A stretch of 64,000 nt of DNA from Anaspis maculata. Its lineage: Eukaryota; Arthropoda; Insecta; Coleoptera; Scraptiidae. Position numbers and translations under genes: made by a program. The DNA lies in assembly GCA_949128115.1 (NCBI GenBank), contig OX421963.1, forward strand, positions 92,451,602 through 92,515,601. The letters are read 5' to 3'. Below the pieces are notes generated by a model, which saw only the letters and a program-made list of their open reading frames with translations, was not told where the DNA came from and did no database searches. Below, in pieces: positions 9,823 through 21,552 of this stretch (position 1 is its first letter; each line of letters starts with the position of its first letter).

Positions 9823-11100
9823 AATTATCAGTTGAAAACCGACAAGAGGAAACTATTATCTACAGCAATCTGTCTGACACTGTTGAATGCAAGTTCAAAG
9901 TCTAAAAGGGACATCAGAACGTTGAAGACGTAACAAACAGTTCTGCAATGCAAACCTAGGTGTAGGACCGAACATGACCTCCATACACTAACCTCCATTG
10001 TGGAAAATATGTGTAAATCGATATCACTGCTCTTAGCAAGTCTTTTTGAACGGTGGGTCATACAGGTAAGGCTTCGGAGTGGATCAAATTGTTACGTGCA
10101 GAATATAGTCTCGTGCCTTTTCGGTGTGATTTACCTATATGGTTTGTGTCTTCAGGGACATGGCCCGCCAGCTGATCAGTGGAGAAGGCCAGAGTTCGTT
10201 TGATGGTCTAGGGGGCGCCACAGTACCTATTGTAGGCGCTCCCCCAAAATACTTCCAGTACCAAGCACGACTTAATACATACAACACTGAAGATAAAGTG
10301 GTATCTGGATTACGAATACGACAGCTTATTCACAAAATAGACAAAATAAATTAACAGAAGTCGTCTGGTTACTTTGGCAGACGGCCGAAATTCGCACGAG
10401 TCGCGAATCAAATGAACTTGATACCTGCACTTTATTACCCCTTGATTTTAAACCTATTTTCTTTTCGTACTCAAGTCCATTCCCAAAATATGTCAACGAG
10501 AAAAAGGGGTATTACCTCGGGCATTACGATACGATATTTTAAATGAAACAAATTGAGAAGGGAAAAATAAAGTTTTTACGGTAGGCAAAGTGGCGATATT
10601 GCAAAAGAGCGTTCGACGGAAATGGCCTCGCGGTTTAGAAATCTTGCGTCACAAACTGAAAAGTGGCTCCAAGCTGAGACCTTTCTTGGAAAGGAAAAGT
10701 CGCCCGGGAAAAAGGAATGCTCCTTAATTGATTTAGTTGATTGTTTACGCATGCTTTTCTCATTTTGAATCCATTTTCGTTGGATCCATCGGTTGGTTGC
10801 TTTTATATTGGTTCAACTACTTGAACTTGTATGAGTGTCTTAGGGAAAATGAGGCTCTTTTTTGTGGAAGTTCTCTCACTTCACCCTTTTCATTTTGCAT
10901 TATTGCTAAATTTGCTTCCCATTCACATCTGCCTAATTCAATTATTATTTTTTCAGAATGGACCCACCATATGGATCATTCGCCGAAAGATAGTGGTTCA
11001 TCATAATTGATGTTATAACTTGTAATTCTGTTCATACATTTTTTAAAAATTATTTCAACGTTTTAATACGATAGATAATCAGACTCGTAATCAGAGCTGC
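9823..11100. other. No gene recognised
   Basis: Mixed-composition sequence. Open frames up to about 89 residues show no motif. The stretch near 10139-10354 has a GGATGT-free, moderately GC-rich open frame ending in basic residues but no signal, splice context or family likeness that I can support. Confidence 0.35.
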
Positions 11101-11101
11101 G

Positions 11102-11260
11102 GTGGAACCACGAACACTCGACAGTTGTCGATCTCGACAATTTGCCCTTTCCCCTCTGCACCCTTTACCCTAATTTCCCCTTTCCCCTCTACACCTTTCA
11201 CGCTTTAGAAAAGGGGAAATTGTCGAGATCGACAACTGTCGGGTGCTCGTGGTTCCACCA
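11102..11260. mobile_element. Hairpin MITE, 159 bp, with near-perfect arms
   Basis: Arms of about 48 bp: GGTGGAACCACGAACACTCG..GATCTCGACAATTTGCCC pairs with GGGGAAATTGTCGAGATC..GTGCTCGTGGTTCCACC. The loop is pyrimidine-rich (CCCTTTCCCCTCT). There is no open frame. Such small, almost perfect hairpins are typical miniature inverted-repeat elements. No certain target duplication could be read. Confidence 0.75.
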
Positions 11261-11299
11261 CTGATATGGGTCGGATCATTGAATCGAGGTCTATCTGGT

Positions 11300-11460
11300 T
11301 GCATATAATTTAACCAAACGTCCTGCTTAGATTCCTTTTGGCATCGAGTTGTAGGATCATATTATTACAAAACCGGTGCAGATTACATCCGGTATCAATA
11401 ATCTCAGTCTTTGACCTTAGCCTAATGTATCAAATATACTACTATGACGGTTCTGGAACA
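11300..11460 (+). repeat. Relative of the 13.1-kb 55-bp repeat
   Basis: The phrases GTCCTGCTTAGATT, ATATTATTACAAAACCGGT, ATCCGGTATCAA and TTTGACCTTAGCC-TATCAAATATA also occur in order at 13100-13260, so this is a single unit or relic of the same repeat. Confidence 0.5.
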
Positions 11461-11583
11461 CAAGAATCGCAAAACAAACAAAACAGTTGTTTTCAATACT
11501 GTTTGTTTAGAGATCATAAGTATATAACAATGAACACTATTCTACAAATTCTATGTCAACAGATTTTCCTACGATTCCATGGC

Positions 11584-11846
11584 TCACGATGTAGATTGAG
11601 CTCTTCTTGATTTCAGCATTTTGTTTTTCGAGCATTCCATAGTTGACTTTTTTCTGTGAAGCGAGCAGGAAGGAAGGCTCTTGTGTTGTTGTCGAAGGTT
11701 AGGATTATCGCGTCACCGTAAGGCGTAAGGCACTTAGTGAAACTCACGACTTCATATTTTTCGTTCACATTAAGTCCTTTTAGATCTGTCAAGAGTTTGA
11801 TGTATGTAGTTTTATTTACTTTATCGAAAAAGATGCCCCAATGACT
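11584..11846 (-). pseudogene. Possible coding relic of unknown family
   Basis: The minus strand is open for about 87 codons, bounded by an upstream TGA (no start) and a TGA at 11584-11586. The central part reads like real protein: alternating hydrophobic strands in NEKYEVVSFTKCLTPYG and AIILTFDNNTRAFLPASL, then a lysine/arginine-rich tail. It could be an exon of a multi-exon gene or a decayed viral- or transposon-derived domain. I do not recognise the family, and the call rests only on protein-like character. Confidence 0.3.
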
Positions 11847-11849
11847 TGC

Positions 11850-13040
11850 TCAGAAGGATGTGGAATGAAACGATAATGAATGCTCTGTTTTGTTAACACT
11901 CCTCCCCACTATCATAGAGCAATTGTTACGGTTCAAAAATTGTCTATCAAAATATCAATTCAATTCGGCGCCTATGGTTCCAATTCCATAGTTTTATTCA
12001 ATGTTTTGTTGCTTATCAGTTTTTTCCTGCTGCTCGGCAAGAAATTATTCTTGATAAAATCTCTCGGCACTTGAATGTCTCCCTTCTGCGAAGGTTAAAG
12101 TCGACGCCTCACAAAAGTTTGTACCTACTTACCTTGATTCGGATTTAGCGGACGTCGACAATAATTCTGTTTGTCTATCGCATCAGTTTGGTGAAGCAAA
12201 CAATACCTAATTTGGGATTTTTATAACCTGTCGCAGTGAAACAAAACACTATCAAAATCCATACAGAAAAACCAGTTCAAAACTGGTAAGTAATCTTCCA
12301 TTCAATCTTGAGACGAACTGTAACAATTTTCCTTCTTCTAGGTTCTTTTCTTTACTCTTTAATTATATCCGTTATTCAACCCACGCACGTATATTCTCCA
12401 TCCGGTTACTGTGCCAAAATCTGGATAGAAATCGCGCCACACCACCGCTCCTGTGCGACTAAGATCTTCTTCTACCATCTTCTTGTTGCCGGTATTGTTT
12501 CCACCTGAAAAGGCTAACAGGAACAGACAGAACATCGTCCTGGATCTTCAACTACGAGGTCAGTGAATTATCTCTTTCCGTGTTGATCGCGTGTTGCATG
12601 CTTTGGGGGATTCTGTATTTATTGAGAGCTCTTAAAACTTATAGCCTTCTGGGTATCGCGGCATTAAATCTAACACAGCCTTCGCATATGCTAAGCTGGA
12701 CGCAACTACCTCGAGCTGGACTTTCCTGTCTGTCTGGGCTTATGATTGCCGTGGCTTTTGCTGATTTTTGCTCACGGCAACTTCACTAATTATTTACCAT
12801 AGTCCTGTACTCTGTTGTGAATGAATTCATCTGAATTAAAAATTAGCTGGCGCCTTATTTAATTTGGTTTTCGGTCATCATCCGGACTTTGAGCTAGCCG
12901 TAGCAACCTTTTATTGCGTTTTTCGTGATACAATATGAAAAACAAGTTCTAACAAGAAAATGATCAGGTGAACAAAACAAAATTAATGATTCAGCTCTAT
13001 GCAAGTTGAGACAGGGAAATTATCTCAAAGATTGATGCCC
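11850..13040. other. No gene recognised
   Basis: Open frames of 64-69 residues at 11880-12074, 12308-12508 and 12580-12789 are hydrophobic but short and unsupported by splice context or motifs. No repeat structure was noticed other than scattered TACCTACTTACC words. Confidence 0.35.
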
Positions 13041-13060
13041 CTATATTGATCTTTGACCTG

Positions 13061-13230
13061 GAGGTGTCATATTACAGCACCGGTTCCAATCATATCCTGC
13101 TTAGATTATTAACCCGGAGGTCTCATATTACAACAACGGTTCCGTTTAATCCTGCTTAGATTATTGACTCCGAGGTGTCATATTACAACACCAGATCAGT
13201 TCATCCGGTATCAAGCTTTGACCTTGACCG
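13061..13230 (+). repeat. 55-56 bp tandem repeat, about 3 copies
   Basis: GAGGTGTCATATTACA starts units at 13061, 13117 and 13172, each followed by a GGTTCC-AT-CCTGCTTAGATTATT segment. Units differ by a few bases. The last merges into a phrase shared with 11380-11460. Confidence 0.75.
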
Positions 13231-13630
13231 AATCGAAGCATCAAATATATTATGCCGGTTCTAGACTACCGATGGCGGCCATCTTTTGGTCCAAAACCGG
13301 CACTGTTCATCTAATAACCTCGTCTTGTGCTCGATGAATTGCTCTTGAAATTTCCTTGGTACGTAGGTGAACGATACTTGGATGAAATGGTGGAAATGGT
13401 GACAATGGTGAAATCGGTGAAGAAGCTTGATAGCATAATGAAAACTTGGTAGATGAAACCTATAAAAATTCACTCAGCTCAGTGCCGAATCCAGCACAAA
13501 AAAATGAAGAAAAGAGGACCCTAGTTGTTTTTTATGTTACCTGCAAATGAGAAACGGTTTCTTTGGTGGGCCTTTGTGCTTCTCTAGCCGGCAAAAATGC
13601 CTAACTCGGGCTTTCACTTCGCTAAATAGA

Positions 13631-15212
13631 CCAGGCGCCAGGGAAAACAATAAGGAAATAATTGTTTCCTGGCTGAAAACTAGCTTAAATCGATCTGTGT
13701 AGCTTAGGTTTTGATATACTAGTTTCCCCCCTTTCGGAAATGACGGCGTCATGTCGCCATCATCAACAAGAAGTGCACCAGCGTGGTTTTCGCCGAATAT
13801 CTTAATTTTGAGTCATCTGACAGCAAAAGATGTGGGGAGTCATTATGTAGCTTATGAAATTCCCTACAGTTTGGTTTTTCAATCACTTTTTTGCGACCTA
13901 TGGTCTTTGAGATAGAGCTTCTGGAAGCGAGAGTCATTGTCGTGAAAGCTCCATGGCCACTTGACTCGAAAAACTAAAATGTCGATGTGACAAACAAAAT
14001 TCAAAATGAGATTACTCGAGAACTCTTCATGCTATAGTTGCGGTGATAGTCTTAAACTCTTCCTCTTGAACCGTAGATTACGAATATTGGAAAGTCAAAA
14101 ACGTCACATTGTACATATACAGGGTGTACTACGGGAATCAAATCAGAACAGAGAAATTTGACATATTTCTTCGATTTAGCCTATGCGAAACTCTAAGCAC
14201 TTATCACGAGTCCAATATCAATATGCATTGCTCTGTAAGCTTCACTTGATACACTCAAGAAGTGGTCAGCTTACAGCCTTCCTGTAAAATGTTTTGAAGG
14301 CCCTCTGAAATCATCAACATTTACAGTAGCAAGAAATGTATGTAACAGTATATTATATACCAAGGAACCAAAGTGAATTTTTGATCCCTTGGGTGAAGTT
14401 TGTTGCTCGAGGGCCCTTTGGGTCCAAATCCCCTAATTGAAAATTCACTTTGGTCCCTTGGTATATAATATACTGTTATATACATTCCTTGGTACTGTAA
14501 ATTTTCAATATTTTGATGATTTCAGAGGGCCTTCAAAACATTTTAGAGTAAAGCTGTGAGCTGACTACTTCTGTATTGTATTAAGTGAAGCTTATAGAGC
14601 AAATCCATATTGATATTGGACTCGTGTTAGGTGCTTAGAGTGTCGCATATAGGCTAAATCGAAGAAATATGTAAAATTTCTCTGATCTGATTTGATTCCC
14701 CCAGTACACCCTGTATATGTACAATGTGACGTTTTTGACTTTTCTATATTCGTAATCAACGGTTCAAGAGTAAGAGTTTAAAACCATCACCGCAACTATA
14801 GCACGGAGGATTCTCGAGAAATCTCATTTTGAAATTTTTTTGTCACATTGACATTTCAGTTTTTCGAGTCAAGTGGCCATGGAGCTTTTACAACAATGCC
14901 TCTCGCTTCCAGAAGCTCTATCTCAAAAACCATATGTCGCAGAAAGTTCATTTAAAAACTATTCCGTAGCGAATTCCATTGGCTTCAAAATGACCCCTTA
15001 CATCTTTTGCTGTCAGATGGCCCAAAATCAAGATATTCGGCAAAAACCACGCTGGTGCACTTCTTGTTGATGATGGCGACATGACGCCGACATTTCCGAA
15101 AGGGGGGAAATTAGTATGTTTAAACCTAAGCCATACAGATCGTTTTAAGCTAATTTTCAGCCAGGAAACAATTATTTCCTTATTGAGCTGATTTTTGCTC
15201 CCTGGCGCCTGG
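13631..15212. repeat. Long inverted repeat (palindrome 2), 1.58 kb
   Basis: Left arm 13631-14382 and right arm 14440-15212 are reverse complements at a high level with small indels, separated by 57 bases. Paired landmarks include CCAGGCGCCAGGGA (13631) with TCCCTGGCGCCTGG (15199), the ATGTCGCCATCATCAACAAG block, and TATATTATACC near the loop. Within the arms a TACAGGGTG (14118-14126) and CACCCTGTA (14707-14715) define an inner 598-bp unit, but pairing continues about 490 bp outside it on each side. No protein is encoded by either arm. Confidence 0.88.
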
Positions 15213-16720
15213 GCTATCAACACAATACAAAATCCTCTCAACTGGCAGACGTAAATGCACAAAACCACACACTGGTGACAGCCCTCGTACAGTATCGATG
15301 CTAAAAAGAACTCGACTCTTGACGTCCCCTAGTTTTATCAACTTCTGTTGGGCGCGGTAGCCCACGGATCATCTACAGCCAATCAAAAGACGCCTCGAAG
15401 GATTTTCCGTCAGGATTGCCACTGCAGTATAACGAAATTCCCACGGACCAGGAAACAAAACGGCTGTGCAGAATTGGACTAGCCCAGTCAGTCAAAGTAC
15501 CTACCAAAAAACAGACGGAGGCAGAAAACGACGTAACAAAATCATATACAGGTGATCCATAAGCGACCTTACATAGACCATTCGGCAGATAGAGGACCCC
15601 GAAGCAAGTCAAGATCAAAACAGAAAAACTTGCCCATTGATTATGAAGTGATACGTTCTGTGCGTTTTGTATGCAATTTTGATCAGCAATACGATTTCTA
15701 AATGGTTCAATTTTTTTTTGTTGGAATTGACCAGTAATACCTCGAGTAATACTCTTGTGTTCGAACTTGAGATGTCACACTAGGTCGATCAGAATCCAAC
15801 ATCGGATCAGGAGAAATGTATCCGTTTGTTATAAGGCTCTGAAAGATATCTTTGAAGCAAGTCAGCAACTGACAGTTTCATAATCGACTTTGAAGTTGAC
15901 TTCACTTCAAGGGCGTCTAGACTGACTTTTGGCATTCTCGTTAGTTATCACAGTAACAGTTTAAACGCACTCGAAGTAATACCTAAACTTTGAAGTCGAT
16001 TATAAAATTGACTGTAAATTTACCAAGATAGAAAAATGCTGTTTACGTTATTCGTGATACCTAGAAATTTAAGGGTCCACTTTACCTCCCGGAATCAGCC
16101 GATCCATACTAATACTACTGATTAAGTGATCCTAAAGGCTTATGCTTCTGCAGAGTCTTCCACGACAGTCAACCCCTTATCCTCGGGTCGTCAGGTGATA
16201 AAGTTTTTGATGACCCAATAAGTGAGTTTTCCACATTACGAGTTGAGTGCGACAAGCTGTGTCGTGTACGTAGTTGTTCACCTATTTTACTTCTAATAAT
16301 ATGTTGAAGAGCCAGTTTACCGATACCTATTGGGCCAATTTTTACATATTTTTCCTTGTTCTCTCTGCATTTCTACTTCTGGTTTTCAAATTTATTGACT
16401 GCTCTCTACCCTTAGTTGCTCCCTTCCTGAATGACTTGAAATTGACATTTACCGCCAGAAATGTATTGCTAGTGTACAAATTGTTATGGAATTGACCAGT
16501 AATACCACCCGATTTCTGACAAATTATGAAATTTCAACTTTTTCAAGAATCGTGGAAATTGTCACCTCACAAATTTTTGGGATAGGCAAATAGGCACCGT
16601 TTTCTACCAAAATGGGCACCATATATATGATTCATACTACCGTTTCACACATTTTTTGTGCACACGGCGAAACGCTGGAAAATGTTGAAAAAAATCATAT
16701 TTTTTCTTTGTGGGTGTTAT
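15213..16720. other. No gene recognised
   Basis: Open frames such as 15373-15618 (-) and 16274-16495 (+) lack family motifs. On the plus strand near 15440-15600 there are short protein-like runs broken by stops, possibly an old retroelement trace, which I cannot assign. Confidence 0.3.
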
Positions 16721-16729
16721 AAGAACGAC

Positions 16730-16895
16730 GTGACGTAAAAAACAGGTCTGTACTCGTGTACTGGTGAAATGAACGAGTGAAGGGGGGCGTTGAGGAGCAT
16801 TTTGGTGTTTGAATCAACAATAATGGTACAACTGTGTGAAATAATCGCCAGCTTTAATACGACACCAATTAGTGAACGGTAAGAGACACATCTTT
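16730..16895 (-). other. SPH-2 3' flank conserved with SPH-1
   Basis: Minus-strand counterpart of 9421-9600, with the same order of phrases (GTGTCTCTTACCG, ATTATTTCACACAGTTGTACC, CGAGTACAGACC). It marks the 3' border of the duplicated gene block. Confidence 0.6.
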
Positions 16896-17730
16896 TCAAA
16901 GGCCTGTGACATTTCTGATGAAGGCCCTTGTTCCGTTGTTGGCGATCCTTACGAACAGATCCGGACATATGCCGTCGGGTTTTCCACAAGAAATTATTCC
17001 CTCCAGCATACCGTTGACAACAAGAGGACCGCCGAAGTCACCTTGCTGAACACCTTTGCCTAATAACGGATTTTTCCCTGCGGCACAAATCTGCCGATCT
17101 CTTATGGTTACGCCTAGACAACTGCCACAATCCTTGTTTGCTACAATTGAAATTTCGCCAGATTGAAGTACGGGATCATCGGAGGATTCGCTTCTCCATC
17201 CCGATACTGAGGCATTTGCACCATCTGGTAATATTGTATTTGCTTTTGCCAGTGGAATAGCTCGAATTCCTGAGCCTAGAGGAAGTGGCTTGGACAACTC
17301 CAGAATTGCCAAGTCGTTTTCAAGACGTCCACACCTTTTGATGTTTTTGAGCGTAATGTCGACATCGGGATGCTTGGAAACATTTTTCACATTAGCTCGA
17401 TGACTACTTGTGGATTGCGAAGAACCATTGGCGTAGACCCAGATGTCTCTTGGTTGTACAGGAGCCAAATTCTTACTGCGAGTGGAATAACATACTTAAG
17501 ATTTTTCTTAAGGAATAATAAAGAATACTCGTTATTCTATACCTAGGTATAGCAGGTTCAAACTAAGCAAATTCGATACGAATTCCTGAACAAAATGCTT
17601 GTATCATAAGTAAGTAGCGAGGTAGGTAAGTAGTGTTGAGTGAACATGTTCTTCGTAGATTTTGACCGAATTTGCCTATCTAGAACAACCGCTAAAGTAG
17701 AGTGTAGCCGAAAGAAAAACTTACTCGGGT

Positions 17731-17760
17731 TGAATTAACGGTTAACGGTAATTAACGGTT
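17731..17760 (-). repeat. TTAACGG expansion inside SPH-2 exon 2
   Basis: Plus strand reads ATTAACGGTTAACGGTAATTAACGG: three near-copies of TTAACGG. At the aligned position SPH-1 has ACTGCTTCAAGTTGT (TASSC). The expansion removes the cysteine and adds a stop codon. Confidence 0.8.
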
Positions 17761-17944
17761 AGAATGAACTTTTCGCTAATTATTGCGCCTCCACACAGAG
17801 AATTACCATCTTTTCCATCCATTTCCGTTACTACCGCCACTTGATATGGAACAGAAAATATGTCGGTATCGTCCCAGCCAAAATGCGTTGCGTCGGTATC
17901 GTCCCAGTCAAAAAGCAATGCCTTGGTCGAATAACCTTAAAACC

Positions 17945-18317
17945 AGGTAAATGTCAGTAGAGGTAGAGGCAGATAGGTACCTATGCTGTATAAAGGCCTT
18001 ATGTCGTTATTTAGATGATAAATAATTACGTAGGTGCGTCCAAAAAAAAAGTTACTTCAGGAACCAAAATAAAAAATCAGCTGTGTCACCAGAAAACTCT
18101 CCCGACTAGTATCCAAGAACCTAGGGAAATTTTTGTTCGAAACATCCCTTCGGGTGGGAAGTAGAAACTAGAGAGAAAGGCTGAAAATAATTTGCACGAA
18201 ATTGAAAATTGTGTTATGGAAAATTTGAATTCTCCGGGTAAAGCTCAAATCTCTTTTCAAATCATCTTATTATAAAAATCGCCAAGCTGTTTAAATCGCA
18301 AATAGCGAACCGAGTAG
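17945..18317. other. 3' part of SPH-2 intron 1
   Basis: From 17940 to about 18075 this matches the short intron 1 of SPH-1 (phrases TTTGGACGCACCTACGTAATTATTT and TTTTGGTTCCTGAAGTAAC on the minus strand). Beyond that it is sequence foreign to SPH-1, with no gene seen up to the palindrome. Confidence 0.55.
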
Positions 18318-19691
18318 CGAACAAAAATGATAACAAGCCGGATTTTTGTATATAAGCTCAGTTAAGCATGTAGTTCAACATAGTGAAAGTCCTCAAGAAT
18401 ACGGTGTGAGCTTCGGCCGTTGTGGCCTCGAGAAGAACTTGAGGGCAGTTTTTTGCGTATATCTCGTGAACAATAGCACTTGGGAAAAAAGTTCCCAGGG
18501 AGAAATTGTTGGAAATTTTATTGTCTACAAGAATGGTCCTCACACATTTCATCGTCAGTCATCTCCTTCTTCGTCAAGACACAAGAAAATAGAAATAGTC
18601 CAGATGCTCAATGCTGAAAACTGGTATGGACCTTGAGTTTTATGATGGCGGAGTGCCACTTTGTAGAGGTGTTGTTTGATCCACTCTCTTTTGGTTTAAA
18701 CCTGAAGCCATCAAGACGAACTATGCCGGCGGCATATACAGGGTGAAATAAAAATAAAAAGTTAAACATTTGTACCTCGAGAACCAAAATAGGTGAAGAC
18801 ATGCAAATCGCAATAAATAATTCTGATTTCATGTTCATAAAGTCGTCGCAAACTTGAATTGAATATCTTAAGCCGTTCTTGAAATATCTTCACAAGACTG
18901 AAGTTGTTACCAAAAAAATATATATTTTCGTCTACTTATCAGAAAAAAAGTTGACTGTGTTTTTTCTAAAATTAGCTGGCCTAGAGAGGGCTTATCACTG
19001 TAATTTCATTTCAAATGTAATTTATCATTGTTTCGATCCAAAACACCAAGTTTCGAATCAAGATCTGAAGAATTACTGATATACGGAAAACTATTTTTTT
19101 TTTCGTAACGACTTCAGTCTTCTGGAGATATTCCAGAAACGGCTCAACATATTTGATTCAAGTTCACGACGACTTCATGGTCATGAAATTAGAAATATTT
19201 TTGGCGATTTACATGTCTTCACCTATTTTGGTTCTTGAGGTACATTTGTTCAACTTTTTATTATTTCACCCTGTATATGCCGCCGGCATAGTTGGTATTG
19301 ATGGCATTAAGTTTCAATCAAAAGAGAATGGATCGAACAACACTTCTACCAAGTGGCACCCTGCCATCATAAAACTCAAGGTCCGTACAGTCTTCGGCAT
19401 CGAGCATCTGGACTATTTAGCTTTTCTTGTGTTTTGACGAAAAAGAAGTGGACTGATGATGGAATATGTAAGGACCTTTCTTGAAGACAATTCCCAACAA
19501 TTTTGCTCCAAGTGCTTTTCCTCCAAGTGCCATCGTTTACGAGATAAACACGAAAAACTGATCCTCAAGTTCTTCTCGAGGCCACAACGGCCGAAGCTCA
19601 AACCGGATTCTTGAGGACTTTTACTATGTTGAACTACATGCTTAACTGAGCTCATATACAAAAATCCGGCTAGTTATCATTTTTGTTCGCG
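18318..19691. repeat. Long inverted repeat (palindrome 3), 1.37 kb, in SPH-2 intron 1
   Basis: Arms of roughly 600 bp pair from CGAACAAAAATGATAAC (18318) with GTTATCATTTTTGTTCG (to 19691) inward to a loop of about 150 bp near 18930-19090. Inside each arm TACAGGGTG (18737-18745) and CACCCTGTA (19267-19275) delimit a 539-bp inner unit, exactly the layout of palindrome 2. Arms differ by scattered substitutions and small indels, so this is not a recent assembly duplication. Short open frames in both arms are not conserved between arms as protein. Confidence 0.88.
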
Positions 19692-19859
19692 ATTTTTTCT
19701 ATAATTCCTGGACTATTTACTTTGAGCTCCATCATTCAAGTCCGGTCTCGAAAACCCAGGCCGGTTTTACATCTTCAACCGGAAAACTCTCGGGAAATTG
19801 GATTTTTTTTGAAAATATTGAGAATCAGTAACCTCTTGGTAAAAAAAATTGTGAAGATC

Positions 19860-20690
19860 TGTTCACAGGATATAAAGTTAGAAAATTTGCACTTCTTCCA
19901 GAAAGGAAAACTCGAAAATCGTGAATAAATTGGAAAAATTCTCCCATCCTTTTCAAAGTGAAGTTGTCGTTATAGATTTTCTTTAATTTTTCTTAAAATT
20001 ACACCACAAATGATTGGGACTTCTTTGGTCAACCGGTTTCGCCGTCAGGCATCGTGGGTCCGATTCCAAAAGTTTTTCATTCAAAAATTAATTCAATCTT
20101 TCCATTATTTTCTCCAACTTTCATTCCCAGCATGTCTGCACCTGAAATGAATATTTCGTGGGGCTCATCGCATGATCGCCGAGCAGGAATGAGTTTTTGA
20201 GTGGAGTCCTGCATCAAAAGCGAGTCGTCCTGGTCAAAATACGGGTGAGAGGCCCTCTCGGGTGGCAACGGCTAGTAGAAAATTCAAAAATTCATAACGC
20301 CCGACTGGAAAACGGTGGAAAACTGCAACTGCAGACTTAATTCAATATTATTATTGTGATTCTTCCTGCCAAATTTGGCCTCAATCCATCGGATAGATTT
20401 TGAATAATTCAATGGTAAAAGTTGAAATTTTAACATTTCTTCAATTATTGGACACATGACAGATGAAGAAATGCTTCTGACTGTTCTGAATGTAGTTTTT
20501 CAAGGCTTTCAAATTGCAAGTCAAAATCCGTAAGACAGAGCTTCTGTTATTCTTTGATAGTGACACTTTCGTTCGACATATGACAGCCAAAAAGTCCAAA
20601 AACTGATCAGCTCATTTGACAATAAGGCCATGTCTGTATGCCGAATTTCAAGTCGATCGGGTTAATGGGTCGGTAGCTATCGTGTCAGAG
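19860..20690 (+). repeat. Dispersed repeat family D, copy B
   Basis: Matches copy A (3150-3790) and the reverse complement of copy C (53700-54560). It lacks the ~150-bp middle segment (junction near 20170). Its 3' part extends beyond copy A through CATATGACAGCCAAAAAG to GTCGATCGGGTTAATGGG-CGGTAGCTATCGTG near 20640-20685, which copy C also has next to its microsatellite. Lies inside SPH-2 intron 1 about 170 bp from palindrome 3. Confidence 0.75.
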
Positions 20691-20918
20691 CCTTTTCACT
20701 GCGTCATCACATAAACTTTCCCTTCCGAGTGAAAGTGAAAGTTGATTTATGAACTTCTCAAATTTGATTTTACCATCACATACCCGCAGTTATGCAAAAT
20801 TAAGGAATGAGCAGCCAAAAAATGTTCAACTTACCAAAAGACGAGAGCAAGCAGAGCACAGGAACTAGTTGTAGGGGAGTCATTTTGGATCGAGACCGAT
20901 GATATTAAAATCAGTCCA

Positions 20919-20924
20919 TTTATA
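20919..20924 (-). promoter_or_regulatory. TATA box of SPH-2
   Basis: Minus-strand TATAAA in GGTATAAATGGACTGATTTT, 35 bases before the SPH-2 ATG and almost identical to the SPH-1 promoter phrase. The promoter looks intact although the exon 2 frame is not. Confidence 0.6.
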
Positions 20925-20929
20925 CCAAA

Positions 20930-21540
20930 ACAGAGCTCAGAGTCGTGGCATGGTGGTTATTTTTATTCTTCTTACTATCTCTGTAGGATTTTTTATGCAG
21001 GTACTTATTAATTTATTGTCGAGTAACGATTGCAGTTCAACTGTTTAAAATGAGAGCTTGTATTTCGTGTTTGTCTAAATGTCCATACTTTTTCTTTGTA
21101 CGCCATAAGAATTGACCACGTGAAAACAAGACTTGAAAATGAGCAGCCAATGCACGATATTGTAAGAAATTATGTGTCACTTGATTTTTTTCGCCAATTT
21201 AGACCTTTCCAGAACAAAACGTCAAATTTGTAATTTTTCTTACACACAGGTGATTCATAAAATATTTTTGGGGTCCGATTTCATATGCTAGAGTAGTCGG
21301 AATACCAGAGGGACCTGTGGGCGGAGCCTAACTGCGCGAACTTACTTCTTCTAGTGGTGCAACTAGATTTGCAGTGGGATTTTGGGCTCGCCTGTGACCA
21401 GGGCCGCTATTCTTGAATCGTGTGAGAAAAGTCACTGGGAGTAAAATACATTCCGCAGTACACTGATGTAGCGAATAGTAGTATAGCTAGGGGTCTTCTG
21501 GGACAGTTTCAAGGTCACCGACAGTAGCTCCACCTAGCGG
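20930..21540. other. No gene recognised
   Basis: The first 150 bases are the SPH-2 upstream region homologous to that of SPH-1. After that no open frame or repeat of note is visible. Confidence 0.4.
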
Positions 21541-21552
21541 CGCGCAGAGGAA

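Larger units (their letters stand above)
16896..20883 (-). pseudogene. Serine protease homologue SPH-2, probably inactivated
   Basis: Paralogue of SPH-1 on the opposite strand. Exon 1 is 20835-20883 (ATG plus signal peptide MTPLQLVPVLCLLSSF), exon 2 is 17725-17935 and exon 3 is 16896-17475; splice sites and phases match SPH-1 exactly. Exon 3 is intact and encodes DLAILELSKPL, GDFGGPL and LFVRI, so Phe again replaces the catalytic Ser. Exon 2 has two alterations: a 30-bp tandem duplication repeating WDDTD, and expansion of a TTAACGG word where the TA-His-C block should be, producing in-frame TAA at 17742-17744. Unless splicing avoids it, the protein stops before the core. Intron 1 is about 2.9 kb against 200 bp in SPH-1, because palindrome 3 and repeat D were inserted. 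Confidence 0.75.
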
